A stretch of 64,000 nucleotides of DNA from Heterodera schachtii (lineage: Eukaryota > Nematoda > Chromadorea > Rhabditida > Heteroderidae), in assembly GCA_023374025.1 (NCBI GenBank), contig SIJG01000030.1:771516-835515 (forward strand), written 5' to 3'. Below, piece after piece: positions 48,857 through 60,781 of this stretch (position 1 is the first letter of the stretch; each line of letters starts with the position of its first letter). Below the pieces are notes generated by a model. It ran no database searches, had not been told where the DNA came from, and saw nothing but the letters and a program-made list of their open reading frames with translations. A program made the translations under genes and the position numbers.

Positions 48857-50112
48857 TTACTCTTCCTCCTCTTCCTCCTCTGCTTCTTCTTCTCCGCTTC
48901 TCCCGCTGCTCATCATCAGAATGGCCTCCATCCGTTCTTGCAAAGTCAATTTTTTGGTGGCAAACTCCTCCGCCAATTTTGCTGCTTCTGTTCGTTTATC
49001 GCTTGCATCTTCACATTCTTCGGTCGAAAGGTCGAAAGGCGGCGTCGGCAACGGAAGCACGGACTGATTGGTCATTGGTAAAATTCTAAAAAAAGGCAGA
49101 TGGAATACACTGACAATGGGTCATAAATGGTCTTGAGTGTATAGGATTTGCCGGACTTCTTAAATTTTGAAAGAAGCATCGAGACCAAACCCTATCAGAA
49201 TGAAAATCGGATGACTAGACAACAAATTTTGACCACACAAAAACCAAAATCAGACTGTAAACCTTTTTGATTTGGCATATGACTTAAAATTTGTAACTTT
49301 CCAAGGAATTGAGTTGGATAAATTTAAAATGAATTATCATTTAAATTTAATTTGCGTGTTAACCTACAGAATTTCGCCTTTTTTTATGCTGCTCTCTTTA
49401 TGCCGCTCATCATCAGTTAATTTTGGCGCAACTTTTTGCACTGTCAATGGAATTGACCGTACCGGGGCATGCTCTAAAAATAATTTAATTTTAAATTTAG
49501 AATTAAATTAGTATTTAGCAGTTGCAATATTTTTCATTTATCAACGTGTATAATTTAAAATTCCCTTTTTAATTAAATTTTTCCTCCTGAATTCGACACG
49601 AAATGCTTTTGGTAACTCTGTGACGGGAGTTATTGTGCCACAATGGGAAAAGAGTTGGCGAATGCGCCATTCTATTGATGGAAAAGTTAAACATTATATT
49701 AGGGTAAAGTTGGATAATTTCTTAACAAATTGTGCACGCCTTGCGCACATATAATTTACAAAACAAAAAATAAATAAAAAAAATCCCAAGTCAAATTTAA
49801 AAAATTATGGTAATCATCAAAATTCATATCTTAAAGTGGGCTGTCTTTCTTTTAATAATAAAATAATATATCTGATAATTAATGGGAAGACTAACGGGCT
49901 AACTTTTTTTTGGAAAAATTTCTTAAAATCAAACTTTCACTATATGGAATATTTTCACCATTCAAATGGGGCGCAAAACGGCACACAAAGATTGCGCTTT
50001 TCTTGGCGGAAATTCTTTTTTCGATTTGCTCAAGATTTTCACCAATCCGTTGATTTTTTCTTTCCAAATATTCTCCCAATTTCATATCCTTTAAGGATGA
50101 ATTGCTGTGCAT
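48857..50112 (-). CDS. Four-exon gene for a single-RRM protein with acidic tail
   Basis: Proposed exons are 50112-49959, 49671-49546, 49473-49368 and 49085-48857. Each boundary has a usable site (donors GTGAAA, GTTGAT, GTAGGT; acceptors CATCAATAG, TATTTTTAG, CTTTTTTTAG), and the phases join without a stop to give 204 residues. Residues 39-108 follow the RRM order: beta1 AIFVCRF (RNP2-like), helix 1 NEWRIRQLFSHCG, beta2 TITPVTEL, beta3 AFRVEF (RNP1-like), helix 2 LIKKGILNYTQ, beta4 IPLTVQKV. RNP1 lacks the usual aromatics at positions 3 and 5 (A74, R76), so RNA contact may be atypical. A helical charged N-terminus precedes it. The C-terminus is Pro/Ser then a Glu run. An RNA-binding or RNA-processing role is inferred from the fold only. 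If the GTAAGA donor at 48860 is used, the tail would differ. Confidence 0.7.
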
Positions 50113-50127
50113 TTTTAAGAACAAAAA

Positions 50128-50138
50128 CTAAATAAATT
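50128..50138 (-). other. Acceptor-like site just upstream of the RRM start codon
   Basis: Minus-strand GAATTTATTTAG ends at 50128, 15 bases before the ATG at 50112. A (T)nAG site this close to a start with no upstream coding fits either a 5' UTR intron or a spliced-leader trans-splice site as in nematodes. It is conserved in the duplicated copy. Confidence 0.4.
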
Positions 50139-50345
50139 CAATTAAGGAAAATTTCTTTTTTTTATGCTTTTTCGATTTAAAACAGCCAAAATACGATAAT
50201 AGTCAAAGCTAAAATAAGCATAAAGAGAGGGGGGAGTGGGAATGAAAAGAAGCGGCGGAAGATGAGGAAGAGAAGAAAAAGCTCAAAAAGGAAGAGATAG
50301 GAAGACCTAGGAAAAAGTCGTCCTTTCAAAGATCGGCATATTCAA

Positions 50346-50440
50346 AAATGATTTTGGCTTCTGTAGGGGGATGGGAATTTTTCTTCTGCCAGTCCTTTCT
50401 CTCATTATGCATTATGTGTGGTTGGTCCTTTGGTCGCGGC
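50346..50440 (-). CDS. Short coding-like frame between RRM gene and next exon
   Basis: After an AAATTAG acceptor-like word the minus frame reads RPKDQPHIMHNERKDWQKKN, then SHPPTEAKIIFEYADL and stop. It is hydrophilic with natural-looking codons. In the duplicate one His becomes Asn and one Glu becomes Gly. It may be a last exon of a gene lying upstream of the RRM gene in the same orientation, but no donor/acceptor pair was proven. Confidence 0.3.
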
Positions 50441-50447
50441 TAATTTC

Positions 50448-50565
50448 TCACCGATGTTGCCATGGTAAAACTTTTGTTTTACTCATTAGGATACAATTCA
50501 GCAATTTCAGAAAGTTTAAGATAAATTTTCGTTCACACAAAAGATCTGAGCATTCGTTATATAAT
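50448..50565 (-). CDS. Putative terminal exon upstream of the RRM gene
   Basis: Minus-strand TTTTGTTTCAACAG is a good acceptor ending at 50566. The frame that follows reads LYNECSDLLCERKFILNFLK, then LLNCILMSKTKVLPWQHR and TGA. It is Leu/Cys-rich and probably helical. A donor-like CATCG/GTGAGA overlaps the stop, so it could also be internal. In copy 2 the acceptor is altered (TGTTTAAACAG) and two residues change. A + frame at 50371-50631 is open over the same DNA and cannot be excluded. No family is recognised. Confidence 0.35.
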
Positions 50566-50848
50566 CTGTTGAAACAAAATTATACCGATTGGATTACCCA
50601 GGAATTTTTTATTTATTTATTTCCAAGATAAGATAAGACAATCTTTTAAATGGTTGCTGCTCTTGTTAAAAATGTAAAAAACACAAAATTTTAAATTAAT
50701 ATTTAATATTAATTGAATTTTGTAAATTTAATTGTTTCAAAAATAAACTTTTCATAATTTTTCTAAACATTCTATTTTCGATTAATAATTACTGCATTTC
50801 TAACATTTAATAATCGTTTTGTTTGTTATTGACCAATCGATTGATCAA

Positions 50849-50978
50849 TTAGGGGAAGTTGCCATTTTCTTGCTCGCGTATTGCAATGGCATTTGGTGGT
50901 CGCTTTTTGACACTAACAAATGTCGTCCAAATGCATTTGCTTCCGGCGTTTTTTGCAAACGAACGCCAACTCCAACGC
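50849..50978 (-). CDS. Putative terminal exon, conserved in both duplicates
   Basis: The minus frame begins after ATTTTAAG at 50979 and reads RWSWRSFAKNAGSKCIWTTF, then VSVKKRPPNAIAIREQENGNFP and TAA. It is basic with three Trp. Between the two duplicate copies this 130-bp segment differs at two bases: one is silent (Asn) and one is Ile to Met in this frame, whereas in the alternative frame both would change the protein. That favours this frame. Function is unknown. Confidence 0.4.
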
Positions 50979-51009
50979 CTTAAAATGGAATTTTTTATTA
51001 GAAAAATTC

Positions 51010-54000
51010 AATAAATTTTGCTAAAATTGAAACATCGACAATCTCAAAGTCTTATCGATTAAAGTTAGCCCTAATCTTTGCTTAACAAAAATTGACCAAA
51101 ATTATACTGCAAGATACATAAAAAGAATCACCAATATGAATGATTTTTCAATTTATTTATTTTAATTTTTAGATTGTTATTATCTTCACAAAGAGGTTAT
51201 TATTTATAATTATATTTATTTTTAAGAACCAATTATTTTTTATTTTATTCAATACATTTTGAAGTGTATAATATTATTTTTATTATCTCTTTTTAATTAT
51301 TTCTTTGTGAAAAGAACAATAATATCTTTATTTTTAAGATACCTTATATTAATTAGTGATTGTTGGAGGTCATAATCGTAGAGCAATAATATTTTTTGAT
51401 TATTGAATCAATATAAATTTTCAAATTTATCTGAAAATGTTTTAGCCATTGGTTTTTAATTAATTATTTTATTTTTTAAAAGAAAATTTTATCTTTGTTT
51501 TACTTGATTTAAGGAAGGATTCAGGATGAAGTATATTTGTTGATTGAGTTACTAAGTGACTAACTATTAGTATTAATAATGCTTTCTTATTAAAAACCTT
51601 GCATTGAGGAGTTTTTCGGTTTTGAGCCGCAATTTCTAAGTGAAATATTGATGATTGTTACAAATTTTATTGAATTTGTATTAGCTTTAATATCAAGGTA
51701 TTATATTATGTTTTTTTCCATATTTCATTAAGCGAAACATTAATGTTTAGTTTAATTTATTAATCAATAAGAAATTCGGTAAAAAACTTATTCCAGTTTA
51801 TCTTTTCTGTACATGATATTTATATCTTTTCATAAATAAAGACGAATATTAAAATACAATATGAATAAATTATTTTCATTTGAAAATATTTAATTCATTA
51901 TCAGTTTTGAATTAAATGATTTATTTCGTTTTAAAATATTTGTATTTAATTAAAATTATGAATTATTTACTTAAATGCAATCGATAACAATCACTCCCTT
52001 TTATTCACCAAATTAAAAAATTGGCAGAAAGTTCACGTGCTTTTTATATCTTTTTTGACTTAAAATAAATATTTTATTATTTTTATTTTTGCTATTTCTG
52101 CCATTTTATTTTCAATTTAGTTTTTAATTAATAAAAATAAATTAATTGTCCATTACCCAATCTCTAAGAATAAGTTCGTGTGTCGAGGATAAAAGTTTTT
52201 ATGTTATTAAATTCAAAATTAAATTTAAAATTTTATAAAGTTTATTTTTAAATAAGTGATACATAGAGATCGGATTTTATTTAATGTTGTTTCACTCGAA
52301 TTGATAAATATATTAGTATAAATAAATAAAAGTTTCTTTCGAGATTTTAGTATTATTTACTTTTTAATTTTTTTTTATTTATAATTGTCTTCCATATTAT
52401 TATTTTTATTTAGCATTACCCACTTTCGGTTTCAATAATGCAGTTTATTTTTTTTAATTTTAATAAGTTCAAAGATGTTGTTTTAATTTAACCTTAATTC
52501 TTTTAAAAGTCAACCATTAAAAAGAATCTTTTATAAAAATTAAAAAGTGATGCAGGTTTTAATTTAATAACATTTATATTAATTCCAATTATAGAACCCT
52601 TTCAATAATGTTTACTCCTGCAAATGCCTGGCTAAAATTCACATATGTTCACATGAGATTTAATATTTATAATCTTTATTTTCAGTTAAAATTTAGATTT
52701 TTATAGAGTATAATTTTGGTTTAATATTAATTATATAGATTATGTTATGTAAATTTAATAAACGAAGATTCAATATATTATAGAAGCAATTTATAAGATT
52801 GCAAATTTAATATTTTGTTAACTTTTTTTCTAATTTGTTATGTGTAATATTTATAATTTATCATAAAAAATAATGCAGCATAGCAGCACACGCTTAATCG
52901 CAATTTTTGATATAAGTGACAGCATTGCCAGCCGCTTCTGTGACTAGGGATAATTATTTGAAGAATTTTTTTGTAATAAACTGTTTTTATTATTTGCCTT
53001 TTAAATTATTTATTTTTCAATTAAATTTATATTTTTGTAAATTAAAATACATATTAATTTTTATGTAATTGCTGCAGTCAAAAATTATTATTATTTGAAT
53101 TCAATAAATAAAATTATATACATTCTTTATTTATTTGTTTTTTACACCATTTTATTATAATATTTTTTATATTGAATTTGAAATTAATTTTGTCTTTAAC
53201 GAACGAACTTCCTATTCCGTCAATTTTCATTTCATATTAATTTAGTGAATTTATATTATTATTTGTATTATCATTTTACAATTTTGTGTTTTTAATTTGC
53301 TTTTGACTTTTATTTATATTGCAATGGTATTTTTATGCCATTTGGGATTGTTAAGGCTTTAATTTATTGGTGGCGGTGGAATAGATTTAAGGTGTTATTG
53401 ATGGGGTTCCGCCCTCACGACCCCGGAAAATTAATCAACGTTTTCTATTTTTATTGTGATTTACAATTTGTAAAAATTTTGATGTTGGTTGTCTTAATGA
53501 TTATCTCATTCAGAAGTAATCATAAATAATAATTATAAATAAATTATTATTTTTTGGCTAAGCGTTTTTTTAAAAATTGCATTCTCACGTTCAAATATAG
53601 AAATCTTTCAATTATCATATGTAATTGTAAATTTAAAATTTGTGATTCTCGAATGCAAATATTAAAATCATGAAAACCTCACAAAATTCATCTTTTTAAT
53701 TAAATTATTTTACTGCTAACCTGAGTTAATTTAATTTTCGTAACAAAGTGCACTCAATTTCAACGTTCCAGACCAACTCTAGTTTTATGCAATTATTATT
53801 TAAATTTTTAAAGAAAATTATTTTTAATATAAATTTTTTGTAATATATTTTTTTGAATGAATGTGTATGTCATCTTAATATTTCTCAATAATTTAATCAT
53901 ATTTGGGATTTAATTTAACAGATTAAAAAAATAATAATAATTTATCTGAATATTACTCTCACCATTTACAACGTCAAACTGAAACACCTCATCTAATTTG

Positions 54001-54840
54001 AGTTTCAAGTTTTGTTCATTAATTTTAATTTTGTTTCAAATAAATTTCAAAAACTTTTATCATAACTTTTAAATTTTCATTCGTCTTTTTTATTGATGCT
54101 TGCTTTAAGTTTTATTCTTTAAATGCTGTTGATTTCAAAAAAAAATAAACTTTTTTTTATATTTTATTTATTTTTCTGAAACATTTGAATATCTTCTGTC
54201 GAATTTTCACTTATTTATTTATTTAAACGCATAATTTTTAGATCATTTTACATTATTTCAGATGATACAATGTTGTTCATCTTATAAAACCCATGATATT
54301 TAATTTGATTTTCCCATCGATTTTATAAAAACTAATATTTTTATCATTTTACTCGTTGAAAAATTAATTCGTTTTTATTTAAAAGTATACATGGTTCGGT
54401 TATCCATTTTTTAAAATTACAATAAATTTTTTATTTAATAATTTGTATAATAAATTGAGGCTCAGAAATTTGATAGGTTCCATCCAACTTGAAATGAAAC
54501 TGGGTATATCAATAGAGTTAATTTAAAATCATTTATTAAATTATAATTTATTTTAAATAAATGCAAGGATTTTTACAATATTTCAAAATTAATTATTTTT
54601 TTAATTTTATTTATACCATATATTTAATTTATCTTTTTAAGTGGATATTGTGTCAATGTTATTAGTTATTATTTAAAATTTATCTATTCGAAATTAATGA
54701 ACGTCCTTTTCACGACAGTCTTAGTGCGAATTTAAGTTCTTTATTTTTATTTTTGTGTCATATTTAATCTAGTAAATTTTTTGGTAATAGCAAATTTTTT
54801 GTTTCCTATTTCTTATGCCTTGCCGAATGATTTAAATTTT
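51010..54840. other. T-rich remainder of duplication copy 1
   Basis: No supportable gene. It holds the dispersed box copy 3 and low-complexity T-rich DNA. The small frames match those in copy 2 and show no selection that I can see. Confidence 0.5.
53334..53440 (+). repeat. Dispersed ~50-bp box, copy 3, with GC-rich extension
   Basis: TATGCCATTTGGGATTGTTA starts the core, which runs through TTGGTGGCGGTGGAATAGATT. It is followed by a GC-rich stretch GGGGTTCCGCCCTCACGACC, shared with copy 4 but absent at copies 1 and 2. The 64-codon + frame over it (53335-53529) is probably not coding. Confidence 0.55.
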
Positions 54841-56571
54841 CCAAGATTAATTTTCGAAATTTTTCTGTTTTATATTTTTATTTAAACTCTCGGTGTTTTT
54901 TGCTTTTTGGGTTTTAATACAGATGGAAATGGTTTCAAGTGAATTTATTCATAAGTTACTCAGAATTACATAAATAATAAAATTATAGTTTGGAAACTTT
55001 CAATAAATTAAATTTTATTTTATGTAAAAGAATAATTAATTTAATATAGTTTTATAAAGAATTTTATTTTCATTATTGATTCTATTAAGGTGATTAATAT
55101 TTAATAACTAATTAGGCATTGTTCTTCTCGCTCAGGCAATGATGAGAGCGACTCGCTCGTGCAGACCGATAGATTATTATTGAATAATTATATTTAGAGT
55201 AAAATTCTTAGCTAAATATATAATGTTCCATCGATTATTCATGTTTAAATAGATGAAATGGCATAATTAAGTAATTTAATGCATTCTGCTGCTTAATTGA
55301 CGCTTTTTATTTTTGTACCTAATTTAATTTATATTTTTGAGTATTAGAAAAATTTAAAACATCATTACGTGAATTAGGAGTTTGTTGTTGTGTTTGTTAG
55401 AAATATGTATAATCAAATTTTAATTTATATTTAGAATTGATTATGATTATTTATTGCAATTAACATATATATAATAAAATATTTAGTTTATTTCTTTATA
55501 AAATATTTAACCTTAATATCAGTTATTTTTCTTTATATTTTTTATTTCATGGTGAATAATTACGCTGTGCAGTTTTTCATTAATTTACGATAAAAAAAAT
55601 CAGGCAATATCGCTGTCTGAAAACTTATTAAATTTAGAATTAAACTTTCATGAATCATTGTTTTTATTATATCGAATGATTTTATTAATTATTCATTGAA
55701 TTCCGTAAAAAAAATTATTTAAATATATTATTTTATTTAAATGATAATCTTTGGCTTTTAGTGAAATCTAACAAACATGCTGCTTCAATCATTTTTTTTG
55801 TATTTGTAAATTATATAATTTATTACTAGAATAAATTTATATTAGCATACCCTTTTGATATGCGTGTCGAACAGTGTTATTTTTTGCCAACCAAAGTTTT
55901 TGTTACATCAGTTTTTTTAAATTTTTTGCTTTACTAATTCTTTTTTTAAATGAATATGAAAATATTAAAGATTTTAATTAATTAAATTATATATCGTTGG
56001 TCTGTTTTTAAATCCTATTTTTTTATTGTTCGAAATTTAGTCTTTTGTCTGTTGAGTTGTGATTGGTGCAACACTGGCAATGATCGGCTGCTGATCACAT
56101 TTGTTTTATTTTTTTTTTTTGGCAATAAAATGGTGGTCACTTTATTCACATTAGAATTCTAATCGATAAAAGTGCAAAACCGTTAGTTTGAGTAATTCTC
56201 GGATATAATTTTCTTTAATTTTTTTCTCTAATTAGAATATATAAATGATGTACTATTTTCTCGCGTTCGAGTCCAGCTTTTCTAGCTCTTCACTTATTTA
56301 TGTTTTATTCATATTTTGGTGCTTTGATAAAGACAAATGTTAAATTAATATGTTTTGAAAAAATAAGTAATATTTTTTATCTTTTTATTTTCCATCTTTT
56401 CATTTGATTTATTAAATTCATTTACCTTTGAATTTAATTTTTTTTGTATCAGTCATTAACTGCAGCTCTTTTATCCATGCTTCAGTTGTTTACTGGTACT
56501 TATTTGATCAGCATCAAAAGTTTGCTTAGCCGCAATTTTTTCAGATTTTTTCTATCGTCGGAGAATTTGAC
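54841..56571. other. Unique T-rich spacer between the two duplicates
   Basis: No supportable gene. A GC-rich patch at 55125-55190 contains a near-palindrome GAGCGACTCGCTC. Another at 56040-56100 contains ATGATCGGCTGCTGATCA, also self-complementary at its ends. Neither shows a convincing frame. Confidence 0.5.
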
Positions 56572-56578
56572 TATCAAC

Positions 56579-57142
56579 GTGTATAATTTAAAATTCCCTT
56601 TTTAATAAATTTTTCCTCCTGAATTCGACACGAAATGCTTTTGGTAACTCTGTGACGGAAGTTATTGTGCCACAATGGGAAAAGAGTTGGCGAATGCGCC
56701 ATTCTATTGTTGTAAAAGTTAAACATTATATTAGGGTAAAGTTGGATAATTACTTAACAATTGTGCACGCCTTGCGCACATATAATTTACAAAACAAAAA
56801 TAAATAAAAAAAATCCCAAGTCAAATTTAAAAAATTACGGTAATCATCAAAATTCATATCTTAAAGTGGGCTGTCTTTCTTTTAATAATAAAATAATATA
56901 TCTGCTAGTTAATGGGAAGCCTTAACGGACAACTTTTTTTTGGAAAAATTTCTTAAAATCAAACTTTCACTATATGGAATATTTTCACCATTCAAATGGG
57001 GCGCAAAACGGCACACAAAGATTGCGCTTTTCTTGGCGGAAGTTCTTTTTTCGATTTGCTCAAGATTTTCACCAATCCGTTGGTTTTTTCTTTCCAAATA
57101 TTCTCCCAATTTCATATCCTTCAAGGATGAATTGCTGTGCAT
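56579..57142 (-). pseudogene. Truncated duplicate of the RRM gene (exons 1-2 only)
   Basis: Exon 1 (57142-56989) is intact, with two silent changes and one Ile-to-Thr change relative to the full gene. Exon 2 (56703-56579) has one Pro-to-Ser change and loses one base within the TTAATTAAA word, so the frame shifts after FRRKN and stops soon after. Exons 3 and 4 are absent. Splice donor and acceptors are still present, so it could be transcribed, but it cannot make the complete RRM (beta4 is missing). Confidence 0.75.
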
Positions 57143-57891
57143 TTTTAAGAACAAAAACTAAATAAATTCAATAAGGAAAATTTATTTTTTAATGCTTTTT
57201 CGATTTAAAACAGCCAAAATAAGATAATAGTCAAAGCTAAAATAAGCATAAAGAGAGGGGGAAAGTGGGAATGAAAAGAAGCGGCGGAAGATGAGGAAGA
57301 GAAGAAAAAGCACAAAAAGGAAGAGATAGGAAGACCTAGGAAAAAGTCGTCCTTTCAAAGATCGGCATATTCAAAAATGATTTTGGCTCCTGTAGGGGGA
57401 TTGGAATTTTTCTTCTGCCAGTCCTTTCTCTCATTATGCATTATGTGTGGTTGGTCCTTTGGTCGCGGCTAATTTCTCACCGATGTTGCCATGGTAAAAC
57501 TTTTGTTTTACTCATTAGGATACAATTCAGCAATTTCAGAAAGTTTAAGATAAATTTTCGTTCACACAAACGATCTGAGCATTGGTTATATAATCTGTTT
57601 AAACAAAATTGTACCGATTGGATTACCCAGGAATTTTATATTTATTTATTTCCAAGATAGGATAAGACAATCTTTTAAATAGTTGCTGCTCTTGTTAAAA
57701 ATGTAAAAAACACAAAAATTTTAAATTAATATTTAATATTAATTGAATTTGTAAATTTAATTGTTTCAAAAATAAACTTTTCATAATTTTCCTAAACATT
57801 CTATTTTCGATTAATAATTACTGCATTTCTAACATTCTCTGCAAATATCATTTTTTGATCACTTTGACCAATCGATTGATCAATTAGGGGA

Positions 57892-58022
57892 AGTTGCCAT
57901 TTTCTTGCTCGCGCATTGCAATGGCGTTTGGTGGTCGCTTTTTGACACTAACAAATGTCGTCCAAATGCATTTGCTTCCGGCGTTTTTTGCAAACGAACG
58001 CCAACTCCAACGCCTTAAAATG
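57892..58022 (-). pseudogene. Duplicate of the 50849-50978 exon
   Basis: Same frame as the copy 1 exon, with one silent and one Ile-to-Met change. Whether it is part of a functional transcript cannot be judged. Its flanks have diverged more than the exon itself (see 57832-57865). Confidence 0.35.
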
Positions 58023-59546
58023 GAACTTTTTATTAGAAAAATTCAATATATTTGCTAAAATTGAAACATCGACAATCTCAAAGTCTTATCCATTAAAGTT
58101 AGCCCTAATCTTTGCTTAACAAAAATTGACCAAAATTATACTGCAAGATACATAAAAAGAATCACCAATATGAATGATTTTTCAATTTATTTAATTTTAA
58201 TTTTTAGATTGTTATTATCTTCACAAAAGAGGTTATTATTTATAATTATATTTATTTTTAAGAACCAATTATTTTTTATTTTATTCAATACATTTTGAAG
58301 TGTATAATATTATTTTTATTATGTCTTTTTAATTATTTCTTTGTGAAAAGAACAATAATATCTTTATTTTTAACATACATTCTATTAATTAGTGCTTGTT
58401 GGAGGTCAGAATCGGAGAGCAATAATATTTTTTGATTATTGAATCAATATAAATTTTCAAATTTATCTGAAAATGTTTTACCCATTGTAAGTGATATATA
58501 GAGATCGGATTTTATTTAATGTTGTTTCACTCGAGTTGATAAATGTATTAGTATAAATAAATAAAAGTTTTTTTCGAGATTTTAGTATTATTTACTTTTT
58601 AATTTTTTTATAAATAATTGTCTTCCATATTATTTTTAAATTAGCATTACCCACTTTCGGTTTCAGTAATGCAGTTTATTATTTTTTAATTTTAATAAGT
58701 TCAAAGGTGTTGTTTTAATTTAACCTTAATTCTTTTAAAAGTCAACCATTAAAAAGAATCTTTTATAAAAATTAAAAAGTGATGCAGGTTTTAATTTAAT
58801 AACATTTATATTAATTCCAATTATAGAACCCTTTCAATAATGTTTACTCCTGCAAATGCCTGGCCAAAATTCACATATGTTCACATGAGATTTAATATTT
58901 ATAATCTTTATTTTCAGTTAAAATTTAGATTTTTATAGAGTATAATTTTGGTTTAATATTAATTATGTAGATTATGTTATGTAAAATTTAATAAACGAAG
59001 ATTCAATATATTATAGAAGCAATTTATAAGATTGCAAATTTAATATTTTGTTAACTTTTTTTCCAATTTGTTAGACTAAATGTGTAATATTTATAATTTA
59101 TCATAAAAAATAATGTAGCATAGCAGCACACGCTTAATCGCAATTTTTGATATAAGTGACAGCATTGCCAGCCGCTTCTGTGACTAGGGATAATTATTTG
59201 GAGAATTTTTTTGTAATAAACTGTTTTTATTATTTGCCTTTTAAATTATTTATTTTTCAATTAAATTTATATTTTTGTAAATTAAAAGTAAATATTAATT
59301 TTTATGTAATTGCTGCAGTCAAAAATTATTATTATTTGAATTCAATAAATAAAATTATATACCATTTTATTATAATATTTTTTATATTGAATTTGAAATT
59401 AATTTTGTCCTTAACGAACGACTTCCTATTCCGTCAATTTTCATTCATATTAATTTAGTGAATTTATATTATTATTTGTATTATCATTTTACAATTTTGT
59501 GTTTTTAATTTGCTTTTGACTTTTATTTATATTGCAATGGTATTTT

Positions 59547-59650
59547 TATGCCATTTGGAATTGTTAAGGCTTTAATTTATTGGTGGCAGTGGAATAGATT
59601 TAAGGTGTTATTGATTGGGGTTCCGCCCTCACGACCCCGGAAAATTAATC
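59547..59650 (+). repeat. Dispersed ~50-bp box, copy 4
   Basis: Duplicate of copy 3 by the segmental duplication, with a GTGGCAGTGG variant. The GC-rich extension GGGGTTCCGCCCTCACGACC is kept. Confidence 0.55.
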
Positions 59651-60781
59651 AAAGTTCTCTATTTTTATTGTGATTTACAATTTGTAAAAATTTTGATGTT
59701 GGTTGTCTTAATGATTATCTCAGTTCAGAAGTAATCATAAATAATAATTATAAATAAATTTTATTTTTTGGCTAAGCGTTTTTTTTTAAAAATTGCATTC
59801 TCAAGTTCAAATATAGAAATCTTTCAATTATCATATGTAATTGTAAATTTAAAATTTGTTATTCTCGAATGCAAATATAAAAATCATGAAAACCTCACAA
59901 AATTCATCTTTTTAATTAAATTATTTTACTGCTAACCTGAGTTAATTTAATTTTCGTAACAAAGTGCACTCAATTTCAACGTTCCAGACCAACTCTAGTT
60001 TTATGCAATTATTATTTAAATTTTCAAAGAAAATTATTTTTAATATAAATTTTTTATAATATTTTTTTTGAATGAACATGTATGTCATCTTAATATTTCT
60101 TAATATTTTATTTATTTTTCTGAAACATTTGAAATCTTCTGTCGAATTTTTTCACTTATTTATTTATTTAAACTCATAATTTTTAGATCATTTTACATTA
60201 TTTCAGAAGATACAATGTTGTTCATCTTATAAAACCCATGATATTTAATTTGATTTTCCCATCGATTTTATAAAAACTAATATTTTTATCATTTTACCCG
60301 TTGAAAAATTAATTCGTTTTTATTTAAAAGTATACATGGTTAGGTTATCCATTTTTTAAAATTACAAAAAATTTTTTATTTAATATTTGTATAATAAATT
60401 GAGGCTCAAAAATTTGATAGGTTCCATCCAACTTGAAATGTCACTGGGTATATCAATAGAGTTAATTTAAAATCATTTATCAAATTATAATTTATTTTAA
60501 ATAAATGCAAGGATTTTTACAATATTTCAAAATTAATTATTTTTTTATTTTTTTTACCATATATTTAATTTATCTTTTTAAGTGGATATTGTGTCAATGT
60601 TATAAGTTATTATTTAAAATTTATCCATTCGAAATTAATGAACGTCCTTTTCACGACAGTCTTAGTGCGAATTTAAGTTCTTTATTTTTATTTTTGTGTC
60701 ATATTTAATCTAGTAAATTTTTTGGTAATAGCGAATTTTTTGTTTCCTATTTCTTATGCCTTGCCGAATGATTTAAATTTT

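Larger units (their letters stand above)
49539..54840 (+). repeat. Segmental duplication, copy 1 (intact gene side)
   Basis: This segment matches 56572-60781 in direct orientation. It holds exons 1-2 of the RRM gene, other coding-like segments to ~51.0 kb, and T-rich DNA beyond. Relative to copy 2 it has extra blocks of about 795 bp (51454-52250), about 23 bp near 53130 and about 270 bp near 53890-54160. The left edge lies at the exon-2 donor word ATCAACGTG. The right edge lies after TGATTTAAATTTT. Confidence 0.9.
56572..60781 (+). repeat. Segmental duplication, copy 2
   Basis: Direct repeat of 49539-54840, offset by about 7.03 kb at its left end. Scattered substitutions and single-base indels are visible; by eye identity outside the large indels is above 95%. 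A short stretch near 57832-57865 is replaced by unrelated sequence. Copy 2 begins at the exon-2 donor and therefore carries no RRM exons 3-4. Confidence 0.9.

Noticed and set aside
53334..53440. tRNA-like A/B boxes (TGGCGGTGG and GGGTTCCGCCC) in box copy 3
   Set aside because: Neither box fits the consensus well, no cloverleaf can be drawn, and copies 1 and 2 lack the second box.
57436..57660. + strand frame in duplication copy 2 (and 50371-50631 in copy 1)
   Set aside because: The differences between the copies alter residues freely, and minus-strand splice signals give a competing reading. I treat it as a likely shadow.
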